Shown: positions 51,169 through 60,001 of the stretch, in pieces
Position numbering within the stretch: position 1 is the stretch's first letter
How the letters are laid out: every line of letters begins with the position of its first letter
NCBI GenBank assembly: GCA_002494725.1
Contig: DACG01000030.1
Coordinates: 85,510 to 149,509 of the forward strand
Direction: 5' to 3'
Length of the DNA stretch: 64,000 nt
Source of the DNA: Geoglobus sp. UBA235
GTDB taxonomy: Archaea; Halobacteriota; Archaeoglobi; Archaeoglobales; Archaeoglobaceae
Notes under the pieces: model-generated
Databases searched by the model: none
The model's input: the letters and a program-made list of their open reading frames with translations, nothing else
What the model was told of the DNA's origin: nothing
Made by a program: the position numbers and the translations under genes

Positions 51169-52719
51169 TCAGAGGGGAATGTTTCCGTGCTTTTTCGGTG
51201 GAAGCTTCTCTCTTTTTGTATCGAGAACTCTAAGGGCTGAGATGATCTTGATTCTCGTGAACTTTGGATCTATAACATCATCAATGTAACCTCTTGCAGC
51301 AGCCCTGTATGGGTTTGCAAATCTGTCCCTGTATTCTTTTGTCTTCTCCTCTCTGACCTTATCCGGATCATCAGCCTTTGCTATCTCCTTTCTGAAGACT
51401 ATCTCAGCGGCTCCTTCTGGACCCATAACTGCTATCTCTGCTGTAGGATATGCATAAACGACATCTGCACCAAGATGTTTGCTCCCCATGGCAAGGTAAG
51501 CTCCTCCATAAGCCTTTCTAAGAATTACCGTCACCAGAGGTACTGTGGCCTCGCTGTAGGCGTAGAGGACCTTTGCTCCATGCCTTATTATGCCACCATA
51601 CTCCTGCTGAACTCCAGGCAAATACCCGGGAACATCAACAAACGTCAGAATCGGGATGTTGAAGGCATCGCAGAACCTGACAAATCTTGCAATCTTGTCA
51701 CTGCTGTTCACATCCAAGGTTCCTGCAAAGAACCTCGGGTTGTTTGCAACAATACCGACAGTCTTGCCATCCATCCTTGCAAATCCAACAACAGCATTCT
51801 GTGCGTACTGGGCATGTATCTCAAAAAACTCACTCTCATCAACCACAGCCCTTATAACATCCCTCACATCATAGGGCTTGTTTGGATCATCGGGTATGAT
51901 ATCGTAAATCTCGGGTGTTGTTCTTCCGGGATTATCCTGAGTTTCAACAACAGGAGGGTCCTCGAGGTTGTTGAGTGGCAGATAGCCTATCAGCTTTCTC
52001 ACAATCTGCATTGCCTCCTCATCATCCTCGGCAACGAGATGAGCGTTTCCACTCTTTACAGCGTGGGCTTCCCATCCTCCAAGTTCCTGAGGTGTGACCT
52101 CCTCTCCTGTAACCGTTTTTATCACATTGGGACCGGTGATGAACATGTAGCAGCCCTTATTCTTTGTCATCACAATGAAGTCACCGATGGCAGGGCTGTA
52201 AACTGCTCCACCAGCACAGGGTCCAAGAATAACGCTTATCTGTGGAATGACTCCACTTGCAAGGGTGTTTCTGTAAAAGATGTCTCCATAACCCTTCAGT
52301 GCATCAACCCCTTCCTGAATTCTCGCACCGCCTGAATCGTTAAGCCCGATAACGGGTATCCCAACCTTCATCGCAAAGTCAAGCAGATAGGCTATCTTGA
52401 ATCCGTGCATTTCACCAAGGCTTCCGCCCATCACGGTGAAGTCCTGAGCAAAAACAGCCACCGGTCTGCCATCTATCGTGCCATATCCGGTCACAACACC
52501 GTCTGCAGGGAGGTCAACTCTGTCAAGCCCAAAATCTGTGTTTCTCTTCTCAACAAATGGATTTACCTCAACAAAGCTTCCCGGATCGAGAAGGAGCTCT
52601 ATTCTCTCTCTTGCTGTTAGCTTACCTGCATCATGCTGCTTTTTTATTCTCTCCTCCCCACCCATCTGCTTTATTTTTTCTCTCCTCCTGTAAAGCTCTT
52701 CAATCAGCTCTTTTTTCAA
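51169..52719 (-). CDS. Methylmalonyl-CoA decarboxylase/propionyl-CoA carboxylase carboxyltransferase subunit
   Basis: A 516-residue protein of the standard PccB/MmdA length with two crotonase-like halves. N-terminal KKQHDAGKLTARERIELLLD, GGARIQEGVDALKGYGDIF, GPCAGGAVYSPA, C-terminal VDVPGYLPGVQQEYGGIIRH and YGGAYLAMGSKHLGADV. It moves CO2 between biotin and propionyl-CoA. No biotin carboxylase is adjacent, so decarboxylation or a carboxylase encoded elsewhere must complete the cycle. Confidence 0.95.
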   Translation of the reverse strand: MKKELIEELYRRREKIKQMGGEERIKKQHDAGKLTARERIELLLDPGSFVEVNPFVEKRNTDFGLDRVDLPADGVVTGYGTIDGRPVAVFAQDFTVMGGSLGEMHGFKIAYLLDFAMKVGIPVIGLNDSGGARIQEGVDALKGYGDIFYRNTLASGVIPQISVILGPCAGGAVYSPAIGDFIVMTKNKGCYMFITGPNVIKTVTGEEVTPQELGGWEAHAVKSGNAHLVAEDDEEAMQIVRKLIGYLPLNNLEDPPVVETQDNPGRTTPEIYDIIPDDPNKPYDVRDVIRAVVDESEFFEIHAQYAQNAVVGFARMDGKTVGIVANNPRFFAGTLDVNSSDKIARFVRFCDAFNIPILTFVDVPGYLPGVQQEYGGIIRHGAKVLYAYSEATVPLVTVILRKAYGGAYLAMGSKHLGADVVYAYPTAEIAVMGPEGAAEIVFRKEIAKADDPDKVREEKTKEYRDRFANPYRAAARGYIDDVIDPKFTRIKIISALRVLDTKREKLPPKKHGNIPL

Positions 52720-52721
52720 TT

Positions 52722-53117
52722 CTATCCCTCCACAAACTCAAGCAACACACCCTTCGTGCTTTTCGGATGCACAAAGGCAATCTTCTTTCCACCAACACCA
52801 GTTCTGGGTTTTTCATCTATAAGCTGAAGCCCGTTCGCCTTTGCATTTTCAAGAGCCTTCTCTATGTTTTCAACATTCACGGCAATGTGATGTATCCCCT
52901 CACCTTTTCTCTCGATGAACTTGGCAACTGCACTCTCATCAGAAGTTGCCTCGAGAAGTTCGATTTTGCTTTCTCCGGCAGGAATCATGGCCACTCTTAC
53001 CTTTTGCTCTGCAACTTCCTCAATCTCCTTTATTTCAAAACCAAGCTTTCTGTAAAGGTCCATTGCAGACTCGAGATCCCTAACAGCTATTCCAATGTGA
53101 TCTATCTTTTTTATCAT
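52722..53117 (-). CDS. mce: Methylmalonyl-CoA epimerase
   Basis: A 131-residue glyoxalase-fold protein: IDHIGIAVRDLESAMDLYRK, metal ligands in HIAVNVENIEKAL and the C-terminal GVLLEF. It converts (S)- to (R)-methylmalonyl-CoA between carboxylase and mutase. It overlaps the mutase small subunit gene by 4 bases and ends 2 bases before the carboxyltransferase. Confidence 0.96.
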   Translation of the reverse strand: MIKKIDHIGIAVRDLESAMDLYRKLGFEIKEIEEVAEQKVRVAMIPAGESKIELLEATSDESAVAKFIERKGEGIHHIAVNVENIEKALENAKANGLQLIDEKPRTGVGGKKIAFVHPKSTKGVLLEFVEG

Positions 53118-53530
53118 GCTATCACCTTCTCTCCAGCATTCTTCTTTATAAAATCAATAATCTCGTACATTGGCGTGCCGGGAACAAAAACCTCAGCAAC
53201 GCCTATCCTCTTAAGTTTGGGGACATCCTCGGCAGGAATTATTCCTCCGACAACAACAAGCAGATCTTTTCCGGGCTCAAGACCTCTCGCCCTGAGCTCG
53301 TCTATGACGACAGGTATGAGCTCGAGATGTGCACCGCTGAGAATACTCAGACCCAGAACATCCACATCCTCCTGCAGGGCAGTTTCTGCAATCTCGGCAG
53401 GAGTTCTTCTTATGCCCGTGTATATGACCTCAAACCCTGCATCTCTCAAAGCTCTTGCAATAACCTTAGCACCTCTATCGTGCCCATCAAGACCGGGTTT
53501 GGCGACAAGAACCCTGATTTTTCTTTCCAT
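53114..53530 (-). CDS. Methylmalonyl-CoA mutase small (B12-binding) subunit
   Basis: A 138-residue cobalamin-binding domain: KPGLDGHDRGAKVIARALRD contains the DxHxxG histidine that ligates cobalt, followed by GLSILSGAHL and VVGGIIPAED. It is the partner of the large subunit at 48.7 kb and the first gene of the operon. No meaB chaperone gene is present here. Confidence 0.97.
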   Translation of the reverse strand: MERKIRVLVAKPGLDGHDRGAKVIARALRDAGFEVIYTGIRRTPAEIAETALQEDVDVLGLSILSGAHLELIPVVIDELRARGLEPGKDLLVVVGGIIPAEDVPKLKRIGVAEVFVPGTPMYEIIDFIKKNAGEKVIA

Positions 53531-53830
53531 GGCCTATCCACCCCTTATTTTTACGAAAAAGACACGATTTGCCGTAATAAATAACTTTCGAAAAAGTGCA
53601 TCTCAGGTAAAGCTCTCCATCCCCTTCATTTCATGTGGAACTCCTCTTTCAACCATTTTCTCAAACAATATCGTCCCGATAATGTATCCAGGGATTTAAA
53701 AAACTCAAAAGTGGATTTAAAGCATTTTTAAACTCTTTTGTGAGTGATGCACACCGGAAAATCAGAAAAACTCCTCCAGAAAATTTTTCGGCTAAAGTGT
53801 TTTAAATGGTCAGTTCTAAGTACCTCAAGA
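53531..53830. other. Regulatory gap between methylmalonyl-CoA operon and synthetase gene
   Basis: About 300 bases. It contains TATA-like tracts for both directions (minus: AAAGTTATTTATTACG near 53578-53592; plus: ATTTAAAG near 53715 and TTTTAAAT near 53800). On the minus strand a short open stretch encodes FEKMVERGVPHEMKGMESFT and stops at about 53608, with only a TTG start available; it may be a gene remnant. Confidence 0.35.
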
Positions 53831-54973
53831 ATGTCGCTGATAGTTAACCCAACAGTAGATGGTGGAAAGATCAGGAACATCAGTGTTGAGGTGAGATATC
53901 CCTCTGAGAAAAGTAATCTGACATTTTACGATGGTCTCAGCGATCCCAGACCATCTCCGGATCTTCCATCGTCTTACAGGGGACTTTTTTATCTGGTTTC
54001 ATTCAAACCCAGCAGGGTTGTGATGGCCAGGGATGTTCTGGGGGCGAAACCAGTTTATTACAACAGAAACCTTGAGATATCCTCCTTCAAGAAATTTGTT
54101 AGCAAATACTCTGAGCTTATGCCCGGCGAGTACGTTGAGATCGGGTATGACGGTGAGGTGTTGAGGCAGGAGGTTACGGATTTCTCTGATGTTTTCACAG
54201 TTACTGAATTTGACTGGGATGAGGTTGAGGAAAGAATAATCAGATCTCTTGAAAGGGTGAGAGTGGGGAATGCATGCATAAGCTTTTCAGGAGGGGTTGA
54301 TTCCTCACTTCTTGCAGCATTTTACGATGTTCCTCTCATTGCCGTTACAGCATCTGAAGAGGAAAAGAGAAGGATAGAGGACTCAGCAGCAAAAATTGGA
54401 ACGGAGGTTGAGATACTTGAATTCGATGAGACCACGATTGCTAAAGAGGTTAGGAATGTTGTGGATGCCATAGAGACTACAAACCCTCTCCAGGTGTCTA
54501 TAGCGATTCCGATATATCTTTCCATGAAGTTTGCGAGGAATCTCGGCTTTAATGAGGTTATATTCGGTCAGGGAGCAGATGAGCTGTTTGGAGGATACAA
54601 GAGGTATGAGAACGTCATAGGCAGGAACCTTGAAAAGGCCATAGTTGAGGATGTGAGAAATCTGGGCAGAAACAATCTTGAGAGAGACACAAAGATCTCG
54701 TATCACCTCCAGATGAGGATTGTGACACCCTACCTTGACTTTGACATAATAGAGTCAGCGCTGTCCATACCACCGGATCTGAAGGTCAGGAGAGAGGGGG
54801 GGAGGGTCATAAGAAAATACTTCCTGAGAGAGGTTGCCAGAAAATACATTCCGGCAGAGGTCGCATACAGGGAGAAAAAGGCAATACAGTACTCAACGAA
54901 AACATACTCAATTCTTGAAAAACTTGCCAGAAAGAGTGGAAAAAGCATCCCTGAGTTTCTGAAGGGGTTGTGA
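53831..54973 (+). CDS. Asparagine synthetase-like protein lacking a functional glutaminase end
   Basis: About 380 residues from MSLIVNPTVDGGKIRN. The C-terminal synthetase half is intact: ATP loop CISFSGGVDSSLLAAFYDVP near residue 152, GQGADELFGGYKRYENVIG near 235, and YREKKAIQYSTKTY at the end. The N-terminal half keeps only the late part of the glutaminase fold (ARDVLGAKPVYYN, LMPGEYVEI) and lacks the Cys-2 nucleophile. It probably uses free ammonia or another nucleophile. The frame extends to GTG 53744; ATG 53831 follows a TTTTAAAT box by 28 bp. Confidence 0.85.
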   Translation: MSLIVNPTVDGGKIRNISVEVRYPSEKSNLTFYDGLSDPRPSPDLPSSYRGLFYLVSFKPSRVVMARDVLGAKPVYYNRNLEISSFKKFVSKYSELMPGEYVEIGYDGEVLRQEVTDFSDVFTVTEFDWDEVEERIIRSLERVRVGNACISFSGGVDSSLLAAFYDVPLIAVTASEEEKRRIEDSAAKIGTEVEILEFDETTIAKEVRNVVDAIETTNPLQVSIAIPIYLSMKFARNLGFNEVIFGQGADELFGGYKRYENVIGRNLEKAIVEDVRNLGRNNLERDTKISYHLQMRIVTPYLDFDIIESALSIPPDLKVRREGGRVIRKYFLREVARKYIPAEVAYREKKAIQYSTKTYSILEKLARKSGKSIPEFLKGL

Positions 54974-55353
54974 TGGAGGTAAAGGTCAACTGCCTGAAGA
55001 ATGGCTGTTATGAGTGCTGCAGGGAGACAGAAATGCAGCTAAGTCAAAGGGATGTGAAGAGGCTTGAAAGGCTTGGATACAGAAGAGATGAATTCAGCAC
55101 CGAAATTGATGGAGTCAGAGTCCTTAAAAATGTTAATGGATGGTGTTTTTTCCTTGAAAACGGAAAATGCAGAGTATACAGCCACAGACCTCTTGGTTGC
55201 AGACTCTACCCTGTTGTTTACAGTGTTGACTCAGGGCAGGCAACGGTTCATGATTTCTGTCCACTTGGAAAGACAATCAGAAAAAGAGATGTAAAGAGGG
55301 TTGAAAGAATTCTGATCAGGCATATATCTGAGATTTATGGATTTCTTCCCTGA
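54973..55353 (+). CDS. YkgJ-family cysteine-cluster protein
   Basis: A 126-residue protein with the YkgJ zinc/iron cysteine pattern: CLKNGCYECCRETEMQLS at the start, then CRVYSHRPLGCRLYPVVY and FCPLGK. Probably binds a metal cluster; function unknown. It overlaps the synthetase stop by 1 base, so the two form a pair. Its 3' end overlaps the convergent cooS gene by 38 bases. Confidence 0.9.
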   Translation: MEVKVNCLKNGCYECCRETEMQLSQRDVKRLERLGYRRDEFSTEIDGVRVLKNVNGWCFFLENGKCRVYSHRPLGCRLYPVVYSVDSGQATVHDFCPLGKTIRKRDVKRVERILIRHISEIYGFLP

Positions 55354-57220
55354 GTCCAAGCTTTTCTCTCTTTTCAGCTATAATTCTGTCGAGAATTTCG
55401 GCAGCTTTCCTCATGTCCTCCTCGACAACAACCTTCCCACCTGTGAGTCTCTCGACTTCCTCTGTAAAGAGTCTGACTGCCTCCTCACTTCCTGTTATCG
55501 GCGGAGTCGGTGAGACATGAACCACAAGCCCGTAAGCCAGGGCAAACACTGCATCAATCGTTGCCTTCTGTTCCATGTACTCTGGAGCCGTAACAGCTAC
55601 AGGCAGATCGGGAATGTCAACACCTATGTGCTCGGCTATCAGCCTGAGCAGATAAGCTGCTCTTCCCGTATCTGTGCACGTTCCAAAGCTGAGAATGGGA
55701 GGAATACCAAGTTCCCTGCAAAATTCTCTGAGATTCTCTCCGGCAATTCTCAGAGCAGACATCGACGTCAAACCAGCTTGCTGAAGTGCACTGTTTCCGC
55801 ATCCCATAGAGAGAACAAGGATATCTCTTTTTATCAGCTCTTTGGCCATTGTCACAGTATTTGAGTCATGAGGGCCATTTTTGAGAGTTGAGCAGCTGAC
55901 AAGTGCTGCAATTCCCTTTATTTTTCCCTCCTTCATTGCATCAAAAAGTTTGTTCATGTCACCTTTCAGAACCTTCATTATGGCCTCGGGGGAGAAGCCC
56001 ACAATTATTTCTCTTCGCTCTTTCACCCTCACAGGCTCCATCTTACCCCGCCTTTCCCTGAAGTTTTCTATTGCTATGTCAATCAGCCTCTCTGCTATCT
56101 CCTCAACCCTTTCTGGAGAGTAATCAAGCCCGTCATCTATTCCCCTCAATCTGACAAGCTTGCTTACAGGGATCACTTTCACTCCAAATCTCTGATACTC
56201 GGAAAGGCTCGGAACAGTGCAGTTCATGTCTGCAGCAAACACATCCACACCTCCTATCGCCAGCACATACTCCTGAACTATCCAGTTTCCAGCGATTCCT
56301 GTGAAAACAGGGCTTTCAGTTCTCTGCATGACCTCCTGACCGGTCTCTATAAAACCCACAATTCTGAGTCCCTTTGCCCCTGCCTTCCTTGCCCTTTCCT
56401 GTACCTCATCTCTTTCAGCCAGCTTTATGAGGGCCATTGCAACAAATGGCTCATGCCCGTTAACTGCTATGTTCACATAATCTGGATCAACAACCCCAAA
56501 ATCCGCGTAGCTCCTGTGAGGCTGCGGGGTTCCGAATAGAATATCCTGAATCATTTCAATTGCTATCTGAGATGCCAGGCATGTGGCTATGCTGCTTCTC
56601 ATGCTCTTAAATGCCAGACTCACATAGTTGGTATCGACATTGGTCATCGAGGATGTTCCCATTGTCAGAATCTCCTGAAAAACACCATCAGGAATCAGTC
56701 CAAGACTTTCCCACAGTTCCTTTCTCTTTTCAGGTGCAAATACCATAACAAGCCTGCTTCTTTCGTGAGAGCTGAGATCGGAGATGATGAAATCAGCAAC
56801 CCTCGAGGCAAGCTCATTCACATCATCACCCTTTATGCCGATCATTTCTGCAAACCACCTGAGCTTTTCGGGCTCTTTTATCTCAAATGGTGTTTTTCCT
56901 TCAGCTGTCGCCTTCAGCGTTTTGGCAGCTTCAATGGCGTGGTACGTGTATGCTTCAGTTCCGAGCATGTTGAGGTGTACAAAATTCCTCACGACCATTC
57001 CTGCCGCATCAATTCCGCATGCTCCGTATTCCTTACCATTTCCAATTCTGCATGGTCCCATGCTGCAAAGCTGACAGCTCAGCCCCTTCATGCAGTACGG
57101 ACATCTTCCTTTCTCCTGTGCAAGAAATCTATCAACGATGTTTGTTATTCCATGTTCAGAAACAAATCTGTACATTCTCTCCACAGTTTCGTGTTCGCTA
57201 ACAGCTTTTCCCCGTTCCAT
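55316..57220 (-). CDS. cooS: Anaerobic carbon-monoxide dehydrogenase catalytic subunit
   Basis: A 634-residue CooS, close to the typical 630-640. Cysteines for the B and D clusters are in CPYCMKGLSCQLCSMGPCRI near residue 40; C-cluster ligands appear in SCSTLKNGPHDSNTVTMAK, SMGCGNSALQQAG and FGTCTDTGRA. It oxidises CO to CO2. The electron carrier CooF and the maturation gene CooC are not adjacent, so it may supply electrons through a separate ferredoxin. Confidence 0.95.
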   Translation of the reverse strand: MERGKAVSEHETVERMYRFVSEHGITNIVDRFLAQEKGRCPYCMKGLSCQLCSMGPCRIGNGKEYGACGIDAAGMVVRNFVHLNMLGTEAYTYHAIEAAKTLKATAEGKTPFEIKEPEKLRWFAEMIGIKGDDVNELASRVADFIISDLSSHERSRLVMVFAPEKRKELWESLGLIPDGVFQEILTMGTSSMTNVDTNYVSLAFKSMRSSIATCLASQIAIEMIQDILFGTPQPHRSYADFGVVDPDYVNIAVNGHEPFVAMALIKLAERDEVQERARKAGAKGLRIVGFIETGQEVMQRTESPVFTGIAGNWIVQEYVLAIGGVDVFAADMNCTVPSLSEYQRFGVKVIPVSKLVRLRGIDDGLDYSPERVEEIAERLIDIAIENFRERRGKMEPVRVKERREIIVGFSPEAIMKVLKGDMNKLFDAMKEGKIKGIAALVSCSTLKNGPHDSNTVTMAKELIKRDILVLSMGCGNSALQQAGLTSMSALRIAGENLREFCRELGIPPILSFGTCTDTGRAAYLLRLIAEHIGVDIPDLPVAVTAPEYMEQKATIDAVFALAYGLVVHVSPTPPITGSEEAVRLFTEEVERLTGGKVVVEEDMRKAAEILDRIIAEKREKLGLREEIHKSQIYA

Positions 57221-57276
57221 GGTTTTTCTGGGGAAAAATCAGAGAATATTTTTATTTTCCCGAAATTATTAGGAAT

Positions 57277-57939
57277 TTATATATTTAAAAAATAATGATA
57301 AATAATTAATAATTCGAAAACAGAAAAAGTGATCAGGGTTGACAGGAGGTATAGTCCCAAGGTTTTTGTTCTGAACTTTCCTGCCATAGGGATCAGCAAA
57401 GCTGCCGAAAAAACCGTGAACATAGGATTTATCAAAACTGAAACCGGAACAAAGATGGCCAGAGCTATAATGGCTGTTTTCAGATCACTGTAAATCAAAG
57501 AATCAGCCACAAGAACATAGGAAAGGGCAAATGCAACGAAAAGAATGTGGTACTGGATGAAGGGAATGTATGCAGATGGCATTGCAGTCAGAACTGAAGA
57601 GAATATGACATACTTCCTGAAGTCCTTTCTGAAAATAAATGCAAGGATGAGCGGGACTGCATAGGCGAAAATTACAGGGTTGCTCAGAGCCGTTTGGAGT
57701 ATAAGAAGACCCGATATTCCAAGAACAGCATAATCAAGCTTTTCAGCCCTTCCAACAAAAATAGCCCTGTGACCACTTCCAACAGCAAAAATAAGCGAAA
57801 GAGATGCTGCCCATTCAGAGATGCTGAGCCATGGAGCTGAAAGAATGAGGGATGCAACCCAGATGGATGTGGCACCGTGCATTCTTGGAAAAATCTCTTT
57901 AAGACTCACAGTAAAAAGATCGTAGAGTGTGCTTAACAA
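57277..57939 (-). CDS. Hypothetical membrane protein
   Basis: A 220-residue protein with about seven hydrophobic helices and few charged loops. No family recognised. It is transcribed ahead of cooS with a 56-base AT-rich gap that itself could hold the cooS promoter. A link with CO metabolism is only positional. Confidence 0.6.
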   Translation of the reverse strand: MLSTLYDLFTVSLKEIFPRMHGATSIWVASLILSAPWLSISEWAASLSLIFAVGSGHRAIFVGRAEKLDYAVLGISGLLILQTALSNPVIFAYAVPLILAFIFRKDFRKYVIFSSVLTAMPSAYIPFIQYHILFVAFALSYVLVADSLIYSDLKTAIIALAIFVPVSVLINPMFTVFSAALLIPMAGKFRTKTLGLYLLSTLITFSVFELLIIYHYFLNI

Positions 57940-57961
57940 GGTTTCCCCTAAAAAATTAGGA

Positions 57962-58132
57962 TTAAACGGAATAATAGCATCTTTTGGGGCTCTTTATCTT
58001 ACCCTCTTTTTTAAGTCTGCTGATTATCTTTCCCGCTTCCTTGCTATCGATGCCGGCAAGTTCAGCAATTTCCTTTGTTTTGAGAGGTTTTCCAGCATTC
58101 TTCAAAACCTCTATGATTTTTTCCTCAGACAT
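57962..58132 (-). CDS. Small winged-helix DNA-binding protein
   Basis: About 56 residues from MSEEKIIEVLKNAGKPLKTK, followed by EIAELAGIDSKEAGKIISRL and KKEGKIKSPKRCYYSV, a single winged helix of the ArsR/MarR-like type. The frame runs up to 58198, but the ATG at 58132 begins the recognisable domain. It may regulate the membrane protein and cooS. Confidence 0.75.
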   Translation of the reverse strand: MSEEKIIEVLKNAGKPLKTKEIAELAGIDSKEAGKIISRLKKEGKIKSPKRCYYSV

Positions 58133-58198
58133 TTGAATCACCGTTTTGTAATTTTTCGTTACGGAATTTAAACTTTTCTTTATTGATTGCGAATACAA

Positions 58199-58344
58199 TA
58201 AAATAAAATTTAAATCAGACTACCTTAACTCTATACTTAACTTTTGGCTCAAAATCCTGTGTATTTTCTAAGCTAACGCATGCTGGAAGTCTGCTTCGGA
58301 ATGGAAAACTGGTCTTTCTTCACTCAACTTTCTTAGTATTTCTT
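58199..58344. other. AT-rich boundary between core genes and accessory element
   Basis: 146 bases with no gene. Composition and gene content change here from core metabolism to unknown proteins. No tRNA or clear attachment repeat can be seen. Confidence 0.4.
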
Positions 58345-59430
58345 CTATATGGAATCATAGCTTCCACCAATTCCTTCAGTCGTGAGATACTCACATTTGC
58401 CTGGCAAAACTTCGTAGGAAGACATCTTCTCGAGAATTTTAAGGATATTTTTTCTCATTTCTTCCAATTCTTCAACCTTTGTCTCCAACGCTTCAAATTT
58501 TGTGTTTTTAAACTCGATAAATCTTCTGTCCTGTTTTATCCTCTCAAGCCATTGAAGAAGAACTTCAACGTTCTCGTTAGGTAGTTTTCCCGTAAATATA
58601 GTAAATTCAGCAAATGTAACAACTGTATATCCACCAACTTTAGAAGTATCGATTTTCACCTTTACTCTGTCGAGATATTTTGGCAAATACCACAACCAGA
58701 GGAGCTCAGTGAGTTCATCAATCGAGAACCCTTGTTTTATATCCTCTGGAAATTCGTTAATTATTTCCTGAATTGTCTTCTTGAATTTGCCCTTTGTTTC
58801 TTCAAACGTATCCCAGAATTCTAAGCATGCATACTTAAAATCTTTATACAATTCCACTGGATTTTCCAAGTTCATCGGAATGTGATTTTTCAAATCCTCA
58901 AAGAGTACATGGTCTTCAAAGGAGAATTTTTCTCCGTAATATCGGTTGGCGTTATTTATTGGGTCAAATTCGGATTCTCTCTCTTCAACTCTGAGTATTC
59001 CCATAGGAGTGTAGAAATAGAGAGGTTTTAGCAGTTTAATCCATGGTTCTAAAACTTCCTGTTTTATCCTCTTGGTATGCTCAACTCTTCGCTCGTAGGG
59101 TATGTCCAGTATCACATTTGTTTTGAGGTATATGTCTACTTTATCCCAAATATTCTTATTTTCTGGTATCACTCTTATTCCTTCTTTTACTTTGTAAAAG
59201 CCTTTGGCTCGAGGATAAATAACTCCGTATTTGCTCCTTTTGTCAGTAGAACAGGTAATTTCCCTAATCCAGTTAACTATAACATCTTCTGACACCTCTA
59301 TGTTTAAAAGCTCTAAGTAAATGGTCTTAGCCAATTTTATGATTTCATCTCTTTTTACTTCCCCATAATGTTCGACAATCTTGTACACAATGATGTGTCC
59401 AGCCTTTTCTAAGCTGACATCCATTGACAT
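58345..59430 (-). CDS. Hypothetical accessory protein with winged-helix start and coiled-coil end
   Basis: About 361 residues from MSMDVSLEKAGHIIVYKIVE. An early helix-turn-helix-like part is followed by an alpha/beta middle (FYKVKEGIRVIPENKNIWDK) and a C-terminal coiled coil of about 35 residues (FEALETKVEELEEMRKNILK). No family recognised. An apparent N-terminal extension to 59595 overlaps the divergent ribbon-helix-helix gene and is probably not coding. AT-rich codons point to a mobile origin. Confidence 0.65.
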   Translation of the reverse strand: MSMDVSLEKAGHIIVYKIVEHYGEVKRDEIIKLAKTIYLELLNIEVSEDVIVNWIREITCSTDKRSKYGVIYPRAKGFYKVKEGIRVIPENKNIWDKVDIYLKTNVILDIPYERRVEHTKRIKQEVLEPWIKLLKPLYFYTPMGILRVEERESEFDPINNANRYYGEKFSFEDHVLFEDLKNHIPMNLENPVELYKDFKYACLEFWDTFEETKGKFKKTIQEIINEFPEDIKQGFSIDELTELLWLWYLPKYLDRVKVKIDTSKVGGYTVVTFAEFTIFTGKLPNENVEVLLQWLERIKQDRRFIEFKNTKFEALETKVEELEEMRKNILKILEKMSSYEVLPGKCEYLTTEGIGGSYDSI

Positions 59431-59473
59431 GTCAAAATACGATTTGTAAACTTTGGTATAAAGCTTTTTGACA

Positions 59474-59671
59474 ATGCAAGCGGGAGTAAAAAAACTAATA
59501 GCGATAAGAGTTGATGGAAGACTGTACGACCTTCTAAAGAAAGTTGTAGAGGCAAGAGGAGAAGACATCTCCAGTTTTAGCCGCAGGGCTATCAAAAAGG
59601 AGCTTGCAAGGCTAAATTACCTTTCTGAAGAGGAGATAAAGGCGTTAGGGCTGGGTGATGCCAGTGACTGA
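59474..59671 (+). CDS. Ribbon-helix-helix (CopG-like) DNA-binding protein
   Basis: A 65-residue protein: KKLIAIRVDGRLYDLLKKVV as the strand and first helix, then DISSFSRRAIKKELARLNYL as the second helix. Such proteins are repressors or antitoxins of plasmids and viruses. It overlaps the next small frame by 14 bases and is divergent from the 361-residue gene with a 43-base gap. Confidence 0.85.
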   Translation: MQAGVKKLIAIRVDGRLYDLLKKVVEARGEDISSFSRRAIKKELARLNYLSEEEIKALGLGDASD

Positions 59672-60001
59672 CAAAGAGCTATGGAGGCTTGTTTTCCATG
59701 GGAGTCCACTGGCTGCAGCCCTTGCCCTCACCGTGCTGGATGTGAAGCATCAAGGAAGAATTTCAAAACTGTTGAAGTCGGTGAAGTAACCTTGGCTGTA
59801 AACGCTTTATGCAAACTATTGATACTTTCTGGCACCGTTCCAGTGTTATTTACACTTTTAGAAGCACGTACCCATACAACACAGTTAAAGCGTTCTTCTG
59901 GAAAGCTTTCAATGGAGAATATCGAAACTGGGTTAGAACTGAGTTTATTAAGCCGATTACTATTGTTAATGATGAACAGGTAGCGAAAATATGTTATAGG
60001 A
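59658..60001 (+). pseudogene. Broken 5' part of a winged-helix regulator
   Basis: A frame starting ATG 59658, overlapping the preceding stop, reads MPVTDKELWRLVFHGSPLAA followed by ALALTVLDVKHQGRISKLLK, then stops at 59789. The protein-like reading continues in another frame (EVTLAVNALCKLLILSGTVP, RTHTTQLKRSSGKLSMENIE) up to a TAG at 59981-59983, and then runs without further stop into the gene at 60002. So one frameshift near 59780-59790 and one amber codon separate an ancestral gene into three pieces. A competing +1 frame (59809-60105) is also open here. Confidence 0.55.

Noticed and set aside
51475..52335. 286-residue plus-strand frame within the carboxyltransferase gene
   Set aside because: Antisense shadow without motifs or start signal.
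52557..53699. 380-residue plus-strand frame across the epimerase and mutase small subunit
   Set aside because: Serine- and leucine-rich antisense shadow of two certain minus-strand genes.
59431..59595. N-terminal extension of the accessory protein at 58.3 kb
   Set aside because: It would overlap the divergent ribbon-helix-helix gene and its promoter, and the extra residues show no domain pattern.
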